NCBI RefSeq assembly: GCF_006716445.1
Contig: NZ_VFPA01000001.1
Coordinates: forward strand, 682,001 to 746,000
DNA length: 64,000 bases
Direction: 5' to 3'
From: Pseudonocardia kunmingensis
Lineage (GTDB): Bacteria; Actinomycetota; Actinomycetes; Mycobacteriales; Pseudonocardiaceae
Shown: positions 1-8,181 of the stretch, in pieces
How positions within the stretch are numbered: the stretch's first letter is position 1
Layout: each line of letters begins with the position of its first letter
Notes under the pieces: model-generated
Seen by the model: the letters and a program-made list of their open reading frames with translations, nothing else
What the model was told of the DNA's origin: nothing
Database searches by the model: none
Made by a program: the position numbers and the translations under genes

Positions 1-2
1 GC

Positions 3-938
3 TACAACGCCGTGCTCACCGAGGAGCTGACGCGGGCCGGGGCGAGCGGCGTCGGCTTCCCCCTGCAGAACGACGTGGTGGCGCCCTACCTGCTGCGGCT
101 GGGCACCGACGAGCAGAAGCGGCGCTGGCTGCCCGGCTTCTGCTCCGGCGAGATCATCACCGCGATCGCGATGACCGAACCCGGCACCGGCTCGGACCTG
201 CAGGGCATCGCCACCTCCGCGCGCCGCGACGGCGACGACTGGATCCTCGACGGGTCGAAGACCTTCATCACCAACGGCATCATGGCCGACCTCGTGATCG
301 TCGTGGCCCGCACCGACCCCGACGCCGGCAGCCGCGGGTTCACCCTGCTCGTCGTCGAGCGCGGCATGCCCGGCTTCGAGCGCGGCCGGCGCCTGGAGAA
401 GGTCGGGCTCAAGGCGCAGGACACGGCGGAGCTGTCGTTCAGCGGCGTCCGCGTGCCGGCCGCGAACGTGCTCGGCGAGGTCGGCGGCGGCCTGATCGCG
501 CTCATGCAGAACCTCGCGCAGGAACGGCTCTCCATCGCCGTCGGCAGCGCGGCAGGCGCCGCGCGGGCCCTCGCGCTGACCGTGGACTACACCAAGGAGC
601 GCACCGCCTTCGGCCGGCCGGTGGCGGGCTTCCAGAACAGCCGCTTCGAGCTCGCGGAGATGGACACCGAGGTCAGCGTCACGCAGGCGTTCGTGGACCG
701 GTGCATCGCCGAGCACGTCGCGGGCCGGCTCTCCCCCGCCGACGCGGCCAAGGCCAAGTGGTGGGCCAGCGACGTGCTCAAGCGCGTGGTGGACCGCTGC
801 GTGCAACTGCACGGCGGCTACGGGTACATGCTCGAGTACCCCATCGCGAAGGCCTTCGTCGACGCGCGGGTGCAGTCGATCTTCGGCGGCACCAACGAGA
901 TCATGAAGGAGATCATCGGCCGGGAGCTGCTGAAGTGA
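3..938 (+). CDS. Acyl-CoA dehydrogenase, start cut off by window edge
   Basis: FAD-dependent dehydrogenase expected to oxidise an acyl-CoA to the 2-enoyl-CoA. The open frame runs into the window edge, so roughly 70-80 N-terminal residues of a normal ~380-residue protein are missing. Visible landmarks are the mid-domain run AMTEPGTGSDL (FAD/substrate binding), the QERLSIA segment where long-chain and isovaleryl-type enzymes carry the catalytic glutamate, the helix LHGGYGYMLEYP and the C-terminal IFGGTNEIMKEIIGRELLK. The usual medium-chain YEGT glutamate position is FGGT here, which fits the long-chain/isovaleryl branch. Substrate cannot be told from sequence. A hairpin repeat starts 4 bases after the stop. 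Confidence 0.95.
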   Translation, partial: YNAVLTEELTRAGASGVGFPLQNDVVAPYLLRLGTDEQKRRWLPGFCSGEIITAIAMTEPGTGSDLQGIATSARRDGDDWILDGSKTFITNGIMADLVIVVARTDPDAGSRGFTLLVVERGMPGFERGRRLEKVGLKAQDTAELSFSGVRVPAANVLGEVGGGLIALMQNLAQERLSIAVGSAAGAARALALTVDYTKERTAFGRPVAGFQNSRFELAEMDTEVSVTQAFVDRCIAEHVAGRLSPADAAKAKWWASDVLKRVVDRCVQLHGGYGYMLEYPIAKAFVDARVQSIFGGTNEIMKEIIGRELLK

Positions 939-941
939 CGC

Positions 942-997
942 CGAGGTGGCATTCAGCGCTGTTCGACCTCGCCCGGGCAACGCTCAGTGCCATCTCG
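942..997. repeat. Inverted repeat, family D copy 1
   Basis: Arms at 942-958 (CGAGGTGGCATTCAGCG) and 981-997 (reverse complement CGAGATGGCACTGAGCG) differ at three positions around a 22-base loop. The hairpin begins just after the acyl-CoA dehydrogenase stop, so it may end that transcript. There is no T-tract. The same arm recurs at 1329-1383. Confidence 0.7.
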
Positions 998-1001
998 ACC
1001 A

Positions 1002-1251
1002 TCAGGTGAGCGCGCGGTCGATCGTCGCGGCGATCCCGACCAGCGCGCGGCCAGGTCGACCACGCGCGGCAGCTGCCCCAGCCCCCGAGCCCCCGGGTAG
1101 CGCTCGGCGAGCCACAGCACCTCCTCGGGGTCGAATAGGTGTCGGGGAAGAGACGCAGATAGCGCGGGCCGCGCAGTTCACCCGGTGTGACGAGCCCGTC
1201 CCGCACCGCCTCGGACCCGCGGAAGAACCCGGGCCAGCCGGGGACCGGCAT
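1002..1251 (-). pseudogene. Remnant of DUF559 / AbiEi-antitoxin-like family gene
   Basis: Three blocks in different minus-strand frames match one protein family as I remember it. The N-terminal block contains FFRGSEAVRDGLVTPGELR and YLRLFPDTY, typical of the start of actinobacterial DUF559 proteins with an AbiEi-like winged helix. The second block reads EVLWLAERYPGARGLGQLP, normally found over 100 residues later. A short third block LVGIAATIDRALT runs to the stop. The middle and the C-terminal nuclease-like domain are missing, and the frame changes at both junctions. It is a decayed gene. Hairpin repeats of one family flank it on both sides, which may relate to its loss. Confidence 0.6.
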
Positions 1252-1328
1252 GCGCTGTGGGGAGCTGGACACGCCCCGAGCGTCGCGCGCGAGCCGCCTC
1301 GGCGAGGCCGGATCATGATTTCGGGCCC

Positions 1329-1383
1329 CGAGATGGCAGTGAGCGCGGTTCGCGGGTGATCGAACTGCTGAGTGCCATCTCGG
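1329..1383. repeat. Inverted repeat, family D copy 2
   Basis: Arms 1329-1344 (CGAGATGGCAGTGAGC) and 1367-1383 (reverse complement CCGAGATGGCACTCAGC) share the core CGAGATGGCA-TGAGC with the copy at 942-997. This copy lies 11 bases past the PPK2 stop and is placed like a terminator for that gene. Confidence 0.7.
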
Positions 1384-1393
1384 CACCCAGCGG

Positions 1394-2251
1394 TCAACCC
1401 ACGACGCTCGCGGCCAGCCGGGCGCGCTCGGCGTCGACGTCGATGCCCGGCTCCGGGAACCGCGGGTCGAGGTCGGCGAGGGTCTCGGCGAGCAGCGCCG
1501 CGATGGCCCAGTTGCGGTACCACTTGCGGTCGGACGGGATGACGTACCACGGGGCGGCGTCGGCGTCGGTGCGGTGCAGCGCCTCGGCGTAGGCGTCCTG
1601 GTAGGCGGGCCACTTCGCGCGGGCGTCCAGGTCGCCGGTGTTGTACTTCCAGCGCTTCGCGGGGTCGTCGAGGCGGGCCAGCAGGCGCTCGGCCTGCTCC
1701 TTCGGCGAGATGTGCAGCATGCACTTCACGAGGGTGACGCCCTGGCCGGCGAGCTCGGCCTCGAAGTCGGTGATCTCGGTGTAGCGGTGGCGCCACACGT
1801 CCTCGGGCACCAGCTCGTCGACGCGGCCGATGAGGACGTCCTCGTAGTGCGAGCGGTCGAAGATGCCGATCCGGCCGGGCTCGGGCACCTGGCTGCGCAC
1901 CCGCCACAGGAAGTGATGGGCGAGCTCCTCCTCGGTGGGCTTCTTGAACGTGGCGATCTGCAACCCCTGCGGGTTGACCAGCCCGCCGACGTGGCGGATC
2001 ACGCCGCCCTTGCCTGAGGTGTCCATGCCCTGCAGGACGAGCAGCACCGCGCGCGTGCCCCCGCCGATGGCCTCGGCGTACAGGGCCTCCTGCAGGTGGT
2101 CCAGGCGGTCGGCGAGGTCGTTCATCTCCTCGGCCGCCGCGGTCTTGTCCCGCGGCCCGATCGGACGCGCGCGCGGGTCGAGGGTGGCGAGGTCGGCACC
2201 GGTCCGCAGGTCGGCAGGTATCCGGAACGTCTCGCGCACGGTCTTCCCCAT
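1394..2251 (-). CDS. ppk2: Polyphosphate kinase 2 family protein
   Basis: Transfers phosphate between polyphosphate and nucleotides. The 285-residue length and single P-loop domain fit one-domain PPK2 enzymes. Walker A is LQGMDTSGKGGVIRHV (near residue 75) and Walker B is IGIFDRSHYEDVL (near 130). The lid region carries ERLLARLDDPAKRWKYN and the end of the core is WYVIPSDRKWYRNWAI. All are characteristic PPK2 motifs and appear intact. Whether it phosphorylates NMP or NDP cannot be settled by eye. It is a single gene with a terminator-like hairpin upstream (2325-2371) and another just past its stop. Confidence 0.95.
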   Translation of the reverse strand: MGKTVRETFRIPADLRTGADLATLDPRARPIGPRDKTAAAEEMNDLADRLDHLQEALYAEAIGGGTRAVLLVLQGMDTSGKGGVIRHVGGLVNPQGLQIATFKKPTEEELAHHFLWRVRSQVPEPGRIGIFDRSHYEDVLIGRVDELVPEDVWRHRYTEITDFEAELAGQGVTLVKCMLHISPKEQAERLLARLDDPAKRWKYNTGDLDARAKWPAYQDAYAEALHRTDADAAPWYVIPSDRKWYRNWAIAALLAETLADLDPRFPEPGIDVDAERARLAASVVG

Positions 2252-2324
2252 GCGGCGAGCCTACTGGCCGACGGGCCCGTCGAACCGCTCCCGGATCGGG
2301 TCGGCGCGCCAGGCTCCCCACCCG

Positions 2325-2371
2325 ACTAACGGCACTTTCGTCGGAACCCAGCCGACGAAAGTGCCGTTCGT
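2325..2371. terminator. Hairpin repeat family A, copy 1
   Basis: Arms ACTAACGGCACTTTCGTCGG (2325-2344) and CCGACGAAAGTGCCGTTCGT (2352-2371) are complementary at 19 of 20 positions around a 7-base loop. The copy lies downstream of the Uma2-type gene (stop 2426) and upstream of ppk2. Near-identical copies occur at 11457-11503 and 23501-23547, also next to gene ends. No U-tract follows, so terminator activity is inferred from structure and placement. Confidence 0.7.
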
Positions 2372-2425
2372 CATGTGAATCCCGCTTCCCCGGGGCACGA
2401 ACCGTGAACGCCCGTGGCCGGTGCG

Positions 2426-3043
2426 CTAGGCCCCCGCTTCGGCCGGCGTCTCGACGGGCGCCTCGGCCGGGGGCTCCTCGTCCGCGGTGACCGCGGTGAG
2501 GTCGAGGTCGAGCGCGAAGGGCTCCTCGATCTGCAGCCGCTCGCCGCCGTGGGCGTACTCGTGGTACCGGCCGCCGATGATCATCTCAGCCACCGCGAAC
2601 GGGCCGTCGTGGTCGATGAGCAGCGAGTACGGGATGCGGCTGCGGGCGTAGAGCTGCGGCTTGAACGTCCGGTCGGTGGCGCCGTGGTCGCAGCCGACCA
2701 CCTCGATCACCATGAGCGCGGCGGCCGCGTCGAGGACCGCGGGGGCGTCCTCCTCCTCGGCGGGCGGTTCCTCGCCCTCAGCGCCGGGAGCCGCCGTGAT
2801 CACCAGGTCCGGCACCAGCACGCAGTCGGTGCCCAGCCGCAGCGGCTGCGGACCGCGCACCCGCAGCCCCGCGGGCAGGGCGGCCGCGACCGCCGCGCGC
2901 ACGCGCTCGATCACCCGCACCCGCTGCGGGCCCGCCGCGGGTCCGACGAGCAGCGTGCCGTCGACGACCTCGACGCGCCCGTCGTGCGTCAGCGTGAGGT
3001 AGGCGTCCTCGGTCCAGGGGCCCTCGTGGTCGAACAGGTCCAC
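2426..3043 (-). CDS. Uma2 family (DUF820) putative endonuclease
   Basis: Restriction-endonuclease-like fold of unknown role. The PD-(D/E)xK-type elements are VLVPDLVIT and, about 50 residues later, ALMVIEVVGCDHGATDRTFK then QLYARSRIPYSLLID, matching the usual Uma2 layout of acidic residue, E-x-V and D-x-x-x-K. An acidic Pro/Glu/Ala insert sits between them and another such tail closes the protein. I chose the second of two adjacent GTG codons (3043) because GAGAGGAGG precedes it by 5 bases. The frame continues upstream to an ATG at 3085. It shares its strand with the iron ABC genes but is a separate unit. Confidence 0.8.
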   Translation of the reverse strand: MDLFDHEGPWTEDAYLTLTHDGRVEVVDGTLLVGPAAGPQRVRVIERVRAAVAAALPAGLRVRGPQPLRLGTDCVLVPDLVITAAPGAEGEEPPAEEEDAPAVLDAAAALMVIEVVGCDHGATDRTFKPQLYARSRIPYSLLIDHDGPFAVAEMIIGGRYHEYAHGGERLQIEEPFALDLDLTAVTADEEPPAEAPVETPAEAGA

Positions 3044-3109
3044 CACGGCCTCCTCTCGCTCGTTCCCGGTCGTCGCAGGCCACATCGTGGCACGTGACAG
3101 CAGGGGAGC

Positions 3110-3955
3110 TCAGGACGACGGAGCGTGACCGCCCATCGGCACGACGAGCGGGGTGCCCGCCACCGGGTCGGGGATCACCCGCGCGGCGAGCCCGAACACC
3201 TCGGCGAGCAAGGACTCGGTGATGACCTCGGCCGGCTTCCCCGCCGCGACGATCCGCCCGTCGCGCATCGCGACGAGCCGGTCGGCGTAGCGGGCGGCGA
3301 GGTTGAGGTCGTGCAGGACCATCACGACCGTGCGGCCCGCCTCCTGGTGCAGCCGCCGCACGAGCTCGAGCACGTCGACCTGGTGGGCGAGGTCGAGGAA
3401 CGTGGTGGGCTCGTCGAGCAGCAGCAGGTCGGTGCCCTGGGCGAGTGCCATCGAGATCCACGCGCGCTGGCGCTGCCCGCCGGACAGCTCGTCGACCGGC
3501 CGCTCGGCGAGGTCGGCGATCCCGGTCCACTCCAGGGCCAGTGCGACGGCCTCCTCGTCGTCGGCCGACCACTGCCGGTACCAGGCCTGGTGCGGGTGCC
3601 TGCCGCGGGCGACGAGGTCGGCCACCGTGAGCCCCTCGGGCGCGGTGGGCGCCTGCGGCAGCAGGCCGAGCACCTTGGCCACCTCGCGCGTGGCCATGCG
3701 GTCGATCCGCGCCCCGTCGAGCAGCACGTGCCCGTTCTTGGGCTTCAGCAGCCTGCCCAGGGCCCGCAGCAGCGTGGACTTGCCGCACCCGTTGGGGCCG
3801 ATCACAGCCGTGATCGTGCCGGCGACCACGTCGAGGTCCAGCCCGTCGACGACGGTGCACTCGCCGTACGCCAGCCGGACGTCCTCGGCGCGCAGGCGCA
3901 CGGTGGGGGCGGCCGGCTCGGCGTCGCGGACGTCTGCCTTCGTGAGGGGGGTCAT
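3110..3955 (-). CDS. Iron-siderophore ABC transporter, ATP-binding protein
   Basis: Energises uptake of an iron chelate (FecE/FepC family). Walker A is [16 protein letters not shown], the signature motif [19 protein letters not shown], Walker [17 protein letters not shown] and the switch histidine is in [16 protein letters not shown], typical of FepC proteins. The 281-residue length is normal. Its ATG overlaps the stop of the preceding permease (ATGA at 3952-3955), so it is translationally coupled as the third gene of a permease-permease-ATPase operon. The operon has no substrate-binding lipoprotein here, so the binding protein must be encoded elsewhere. Confidence 0.95.
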   Translation of the reverse strand: MTPLTKADVRDAEPAAPTVRLRAEDVRLAYGECTVVDGLDLDVVAGTITAVIGPNGCGKSTLLRALGRLLKPKNGHVLLDGARIDRMATREVAKVLGLLPQAPTAPEGLTVADLVARGRHPHQAWYRQWSADDEEAVALALEWTGIADLAERPVDELSGGQRQRAWISMALAQGTDLLLLDEPTTFLDLAHQVDVLELVRRLHQEAGRTVVMVLHDLNLAARYADRLVAMRDGRIVAAGKPAEVITESLLAEVFGLAARVIPDPVAGTPLVVPMGGHAPSS

Positions 3956-5040
3956 GCGCGGGCCTCCCGGCCGTATCGGGCGAGCAGGTAGAGCAGGTAG
4001 GGCGCGCCGAGCACCGCGGTGACGATGCCGACCGGCAGCTCGGTGCCGCCGAACGCGGTGCGCGCGACGACGTCGGCGATCACGGTGAGGGCCGCACCGA
4101 CGACGAGGGACATCGCGATCGGCGGGCGCGCTCCCCCGACGAGGCGCTGCGCGATCTGGGGTGACACCAGCGCGACGAACGCGATGGGCCCCGCCGACGC
4201 GGTGGCCACCGAGGCCAGGCCGACGGCGACGATCAGCAGCAGGCTGCGCGCGCGGTCGACGGGGACGCCGAGCCCGCGCGCGGTGTCGTCGCCGTACTGC
4301 AGCGCGCCCAGCACGTGCGCGAGCAGGAAGGCGGCGGGCAGCAGCACGGCCAGCGCGATCGCGACGGGGACGACGTGCTCCCAGCCGCGGGCGTTGAGGC
4401 TGCCGTTGAGCCAGACGTACGCGCGCGCCGCCTCGAACACCTCGGCCACGACGAGCAGCCAGTGCACGATGGCCAGCAGCATCGCCTGCAGCCCGATCCC
4501 GACCAGCACCAGGCGGAAACCGTGCACGCCCTTGCGCCACGCCAGGCCGTAGATGATCGACGCCGTGATCAGGCCACCGATCAGGGCGGCCACCGGGAGC
4601 CCCGCCGCGGCGAGGAACCCGCCGAGCACGCCGAACCCGCCGCCGATCACGATGACGAACACCGCCGCGGCGCTGGCACCGGCCGTGAGGCCGATCATGT
4701 CGGGGCTGGCCAGCGGGTTGCGCGCGATCGACTGGGTGATCGCGCCCGCCACGGCGAGCGCGCCACCGACCAGCGCGCCGGTGAGCGACCGCGGCAGCCG
4801 CAGCTCGAGGATGATGAACTGCTGGCCCGAGTCGCCGCCGCCGAACAGCACGGCGAGCACCTCGGGGATGCTGATCGGGTACTCGCCACGGCCGATGTTC
4901 ACGGCCATCCCGAGCACGAGCGCGGCGAGGCCGAGCGAGAGCACGAGCACGTAGCGCGGTCGCCACACCACCGACGCGCGCCGCATCCGCAGTGCGGGCC
5001 GCCCCGCCACCCGGGCCGGGGCGCGGTCGAGGACCGCCAT
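3952..5040 (-). CDS. Iron-siderophore ABC transporter permease (FecCD family)
   Basis: Polytopic membrane subunit of a BtuC/FecCD importer. After a basic N-terminus comes the first membrane helix, then [20 protein letters not shown] and [19 protein letters not shown], the family signature in this region. Later motifs include [10 protein letters not shown] (ATPase-coupling loop) and [20 protein letters not shown]. The 362-residue length is a little above average. It overlaps its upstream partner at 5038-5042 and its downstream ATPase at 3952-3955, both by ATGA, and forms a heterodimer with that partner by inference. Confidence 0.95.
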   Translation of the reverse strand: MAVLDRAPARVAGRPALRMRRASVVWRPRYVLVLSLGLAALVLGMAVNIGRGEYPISIPEVLAVLFGGGDSGQQFIILELRLPRSLTGALVGGALAVAGAITQSIARNPLASPDMIGLTAGASAAAVFVIVIGGGFGVLGGFLAAAGLPVAALIGGLITASIIYGLAWRKGVHGFRLVLVGIGLQAMLLAIVHWLLVVAEVFEAARAYVWLNGSLNARGWEHVVPVAIALAVLLPAAFLLAHVLGALQYGDDTARGLGVPVDRARSLLLIVAVGLASVATASAGPIAFVALVSPQIAQRLVGGARPPIAMSLVVGAALTVIADVVARTAFGGTELPVGIVTAVLGAPYLLYLLARYGREARA

Positions 5041-6083
5041 CAGATCGCCACCATCTTCCGGCGCCGGACCAACCAGATGAAGAACGGCCCGCCGATCAGC
5101 GCGAGCACGATGCCGACCTGCAGCTCACCCGGTCGCACGACCACGCGGCCGATCACGTCGGCCAGCAGCAGCAGTGCGCCGCCCGCCAGCGCGGACGCGG
5201 GCAGCAGCCACCGGTAGTCCGGGCCGGTGAACGACCGCACGATGTGCGGCACGACGAGGCCGACGAACGCGATCGGCCCGCACGCGGCCGTGGCGGACCC
5301 GGCCAGCAACGTGATCGCGACGATCCCCAGGACCCGCGTGCGGCGCACCGAGTGCCCGAGCGAGCGCGCGACGTCGTCACCGAGCGAGAGCGCGTTGAGG
5401 GCCGGGGCGCTCGCCAGCCCGATGAGGGCGCCGACGAGCAGGAACCACTGCACCTGCCCGGCGATCTCCGGCTCGCGCCCGGCGAGGGAGCCGACGGCCC
5501 AGAAGCGGTAGGCGTCGAGGGTCTGGACGTCGATGAGGACGACCGCCGAGGTGAGCGCGGCGAGCAGCGCCGACACCGCGGCGCCGGCCAGCGCCAGCGT
5601 CACCGGCGTGGGCCCGCCGCGCCCGACGGAGCCGAGCACGAACACCACGACGCTCGCGACCAGCGCACCCGCGAAGGCGAACCAGACGTAGCCGTACAGG
5701 CTGGTGACGCCGAACGCGTAGATCCCGATGACGACGAAGAACGCCGCCCCGTTGTTCACCCCGAGCAGCCCGGGGTCGGCGAGCGGGTTGCGGGTGTGGC
5801 CCTGGATCAGTGCACCGGCCAGGCCCAGCGCACCACCGGCGAGGATCCCGAGCAGGGTGCGGGGCATGCGCAGCGAGCGCACGACGATGTCGTCCTCGGT
5901 GCCGGTCGGCGCGAACAGCGCGTGCCACACGGCGTCGAGCGGGATCGCCTTCGCCCCGACCGCGATGCTCGCGAGCGCGCAGGCCACCAGGAACACGGTC
6001 AGGAGCGCGAGCCCGGCGAGCCGCCGGCGACGCAACCCACCGACCGAGGGCGCGGAGGCGGCCACCGTTGTCAGCACGCCCAC
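5040..6083 (-). CDS. Iron-siderophore ABC transporter permease (FecCD family), first gene
   Basis: Second FecCD-type permease, with [37 protein letters not shown] and [17 protein letters not shown]. The open frame extends to a GTG at 6107. That start would place an iron box inside the gene, so I prefer GTG at 6083 or 6077. A TATGGT hexamer at 6084-6089 on this strand would put transcription start close to GTG 6077, allowing a leaderless message. It is the promoter-proximal gene of a three-gene importer operon, likely repressed by iron through the box at 6087-6105. The exact start is uncertain; identity is not. Confidence 0.9.
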   Translation of the reverse strand: MGVLTTVAASAPSVGGLRRRRLAGLALLTVFLVACALASIAVGAKAIPLDAVWHALFAPTGTEDDIVVRSLRMPRTLLGILAGGALGLAGALIQGHTRNPLADPGLLGVNNGAAFFVVIGIYAFGVTSLYGYVWFAFAGALVASVVVFVLGSVGRGGPTPVTLALAGAAVSALLAALTSAVVLIDVQTLDAYRFWAVGSLAGREPEIAGQVQWFLLVGALIGLASAPALNALSLGDDVARSLGHSVRRTRVLGIVAITLLAGSATAACGPIAFVGLVVPHIVRSFTGPDYRWLLPASALAGGALLLLADVIGRVVVRPGELQVGIVLALIGGPFFIWLVRRRKMVAI

Positions 6084-6086
6084 ACC

Positions 6087-6105
6087 ATAAGTGAGGCTGC
6101 CCTTC
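6087..6105 (-). promoter_or_regulatory. Likely IdeR/DmdR (DtxR-family) iron box
   Basis: On the minus strand the 19 bases read GAAGGGCAGCCTCACTTAT. They match the remembered consensus TTAGGTTAGCCTAACCTAA at 12 of 19 positions, including AGG, AGCCT, AC and TA. The site lies immediately before the siderophore permease operon and overlaps its probable -10 element, as expected for an iron-dependent repressor site. Confidence 0.6.
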
Positions 6106-6117
6106 ACTCGATAGCGC

Positions 6118-6138
6118 AGTCCTCAGTGGGGCAGGACT
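6118..6138. promoter_or_regulatory. Small inverted repeat before the RibD-C gene
   Basis: AGTCCT (6118-6123) and AGGACT (6133-6138) form a perfect inverted repeat with 9 bases between, about 20 bases before the GTG at 6159. It could be an operator or a 5' leader hairpin. Nothing identifies a binding protein. Confidence 0.3.
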
Positions 6139-6158
6139 CACTGTGTTGGGATGGGTCC

Positions 6159-6884
6159 GTGCGACCCCTGCTCCCCGCTTCGGGTGACGATCTCGACGAC
6201 GCGCGGCTCGCGGCCCGCTACGCCTACCCCGACGACCTCGCCGCCCCGTTCGTGCGCGTCGACGTCGTGGCGAGCGCCGACGGCGCCGTGTCGGTGGAGG
6301 GCCGCTCTGCGGGCCTGGGCTCACCGGCCGACCGGCGCGTGTTCCTGCTGCTGCGCGAGCTCGCCGATGTGCTGCTCGTCGGCGCGGGGACGGTGCGGGC
6401 GGAGGACTACGGGGGCGCGCGCCGGCCCGTCCGCGGTACCGAACGGCCGCCGCCGGTGGCCGTCGTGACCGGCTCGGCGGACCTCGACCCCGCCGGCAAG
6501 CTGTTCACCGACACGCGCGTTCCCCCGATCGTCCTCTCCCTCACCTCGGCGTCGCCGCGGCGGCGGGAGCGGCTCACGGCCGCCGGCGGTGACGTCGTCG
6601 CGCTCGAACGGCTCACCCCGGACCTGGTGCTCGCCGAGCTGGCGCGCCGCGGATTGCACCGGGTGCTCTGCGAAGGCGGCCCGACCCTGCTCGGCGAGCT
6701 CGTGGCCGCCGACGCCGTCGACGAGCTCTGCCTCACCGTCGCCCCCCTGCTCGCGGGCGGCCCGGCCGGCCGGATCGCGGTGGGCCCGCAGGGCGCTCAC
6801 CCGCGCCCGCTCGAGCTCGCCGACGCGCTGCACGAGGACGGGGTCCTCCTGCTCCGGTACCGCCGAGCTAATCCGATCGGGTGA
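6159..6884 (+). CDS. Pyrimidine reductase family protein (RibD C-terminal domain)
   Basis: Dihydrofolate-reductase-fold protein of the RibD-C type (NADPH-dependent reductase). Visible motifs are VRVDVVASADGAVSVEGRS near residue 30, LLVGAGTVRAEDYGGARRP near 70 and LCEGGPTLLGELVAADAVDE near 170, the conserved GGP loop. No deaminase domain is attached. The 241-residue length is usual for actinobacterial stand-alone versions, whose substrate is generally unknown. The GTG start follows a short leader. The gene is divergent from the siderophore operon and shares its ~75-base upstream region, so a link to iron or flavin supply is possible but unproven. Confidence 0.85.
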   Translation: MRPLLPASGDDLDDARLAARYAYPDDLAAPFVRVDVVASADGAVSVEGRSAGLGSPADRRVFLLLRELADVLLVGAGTVRAEDYGGARRPVRGTERPPPVAVVTGSADLDPAGKLFTDTRVPPIVLSLTSASPRRRERLTAAGGDVVALERLTPDLVLAELARRGLHRVLCEGGPTLLGELVAADAVDELCLTVAPLLAGGPAGRIAVGPQGAHPRPLELADALHEDGVLLLRYRRANPIG

Positions 6885-6961
6885 CTTGCCGGGAGGGCAC
6901 CCCGGGTATCCGCGTCCCACTGGCGAACACTCCCGACAACCGACCGACAAGGATCAGCTGC

Positions 6962-7453
6962 ATGAGCGAGAGCACCGCGACCACCACGACGAAGACGCCC
7001 ACCACCACGGTGTCGTCGCCGGCCCGCCTCGCCGACGACACCTCCCAGGGCAAGACCACGATCGCCGCCTCGGTGGTCCAGAAGATCGCCGGCATCGCCG
7101 CACGCGAGATCTCGGGCGTGCACTCGATGGGCGGCGGCGTGTCCCGCGCCTTCGGCGCCATCCGCGAGCGCATCCCGGGAGGAGCCAGCACCGGGGCCGC
7201 CAACGTCGCCGGCGTTCAGGTCGAGGTCGGCGAGAAGCAGGCCGCGGTCGACCTCGACATCGTCGTGGAGTACGGCGCGTCGATCGTCGAGCTGGCCCGC
7301 GCCGTGCGCCGCAACGTCATCACGGCTGTGGAGCGGATGACCGGCCTCGAGGTCATCGAGGTCAACATCGCGGTCAACGACATCCACCTGCCCGAGGCGC
7401 TGGGCGGCGACGAGGAGGCGCTGCCCACCGTGCAGCAGGCCCGCGTCGAGTGA
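6962..7453 (+). CDS. Asp23/Gls24 family envelope stress protein
   Basis: Member of the alkaline-shock protein 23 family. After a Thr/Ser-rich N-terminus comes the domain: KTTIAASVVQKIAGIAAREI, GVHSMGGG, VGEKQAAVDLDIVVEYGASI and TGLEVIEVNIAVNDIHLPE. In Gram-positives such proteins are tethered beneath the membrane by AmaP. It opens a run of seven genes (6962-9764) with 4-base overlaps at five of the six junctions or very short gaps, ending in an AmaP-like anchor. The cassette is therefore one operon for a membrane-associated Asp23 assembly. An ATG start follows GGATCAGCTGC. Confidence 0.9.
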   Translation: MSESTATTTTKTPTTTVSSPARLADDTSQGKTTIAASVVQKIAGIAAREISGVHSMGGGVSRAFGAIRERIPGGASTGAANVAGVQVEVGEKQAAVDLDIVVEYGASIVELARAVRRNVITAVERMTGLEVIEVNIAVNDIHLPEALGGDEEALPTVQQARVE

Positions 7454-7740
7454 CCCAGGAGCTGGCCGAGCAGGTCGCCGCCGCCGTCCGCGCGCACCCC
7501 GCCGTCGCCCGCCTCGACGGCGGGGTGTTCGGTGCGGTGGCGACGTACCTGCCGGGGCGCAGGCTGGTCGGTGTCCGGATCGGCGAGGGGGACGAGCCCG
7601 TGGAGGTCGCGGTCGTGCTGCACCCGGACCGCCCCATCCCGGGCGTCGTGCGCGCGCTGCGCCGCGACGTCTCCCGGATGTGCGGCGGCGCGGCCGTCGA
7701 CATCACGGTCTCCGACCTGGCGCTCCCGGAAGACGCGTGA
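7450..7740 (+). CDS. Small Asp23-associated protein
   Basis: A 96-residue protein starting at GTG within GTGA, overlapping the stop of the preceding Asp23 gene. It contains an Asp23-like half-domain pattern: AAAVRAHPAVARLDGGVFG, VGVRIGEGDEPVEVAVVLH, then VVRALRRDVSRMCGGAAVDI. This resembles the beta-alpha-beta arrangement of Gls24 proteins and probably gives a divergent second Asp23 subunit. The role is inferred from family resemblance and operon position. Confidence 0.75.
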   Translation: MTQELAEQVAAAVRAHPAVARLDGGVFGAVATYLPGRRLVGVRIGEGDEPVEVAVVLHPDRPIPGVVRALRRDVSRMCGGAAVDITVSDLALPEDA

Positions 7741-7982
7741 ACGAGCAGGAGCGGGCCGCCTTCCGCGCGTTCGTCCGCGAGCACCACCCGGACCGGGGCG
7801 GCGATCCCGAGGTCTTCGTCGCGGGTCTGGCGCGGTTCGGGCAGGCTCCCCCGGAGCCGCCGCCCGACGACCCGCGCTTCGACGCCCCCATCGAGGTGGT
7901 GACGCCGCTACCGTTCCCGGTGCGGGTCGGCGTCGCCCTGATCCGCACCTGGCACCGCAGGCGGAACACGCGAGTCGAGTGA
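7737..7982 (+). CDS. Short J-domain-like protein in the Asp23 cassette
   Basis: An 81-residue protein starting at GTG, overlapping the previous stop by GTGA. Its N-terminus reads AAFRAFVREHHPDRGGDPEV, which carries the HPD tripeptide followed by GGD, the loop typical of DnaJ J-domains. Helix I and the end of a full J-domain are missing. The tail is basic (WHRRRN). It may contact a DnaK-type chaperone or may only preserve the loop. I know of no function for this small family. Confidence 0.7.
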   Translation: MNEQERAAFRAFVREHHPDRGGDPEVFVAGLARFGQAPPEPPPDDPRFDAPIEVVTPLPFPVRVGVALIRTWHRRRNTRVE

Positions 7983-8001
7983 GTGACATGAGGAGAAGCA
8001 G

Positions 8002-8181
8002 ATGAACGCCACCCAGACCGGCCTGCTGGCGGGTCTCGCCCTCGGGCTCGCCGGCGCGTTCGGCGGCCTCGGCGCCTTCCTGATCGTGCTGGTCCTCGGG
8101 GCGATCGGCCTCATCGTCGGCCGGGTGCTCGACGGGCAGCTCGACCTGAACGCGGTGCTCGGCCGGGGCCGGGACCGGTGA
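8002..8181 (+). CDS. 59-residue membrane protein of the Asp23 cassette (DUF2273-like)
   Basis: ATG at 8002 is preceded by AGGAGAAGCAG, a good ribosome-binding site. The product has one long glycine- and leucine-rich hydrophobic stretch (residues ~8-42, with GGLGAFLIVLVLGAIGLIVG), enough for one or two membrane passes, then LDGQLDLNAVLGRGRDR. The layout resembles the short DUF2273 membrane proteins that sit beside Asp23 genes. Its TGA overlaps the GTG of the next gene. Confidence 0.75.
   Translation: MNATQTGLLAGLALGLAGAFGGLGAFLIVLVLGAIGLIVGRVLDGQLDLNAVLGRGRDR

Noticed and set aside
2778..3860. Long Arg/Ala-rich minus-strand frame across the ABC ATPase gene
   Set aside because: It is a shadow frame of the real ATPase and Uma2 genes, with no motifs and a biased composition produced by the GC skew of codon positions.
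6885..6961. Stress sigma-factor promoter (GGGTAT-type -10) ahead of the Asp23 cassette
   Set aside because: CCGGGTATCC resembles a SigB-like -10, but no matching GTTT-type -35 is visible at the right distance.
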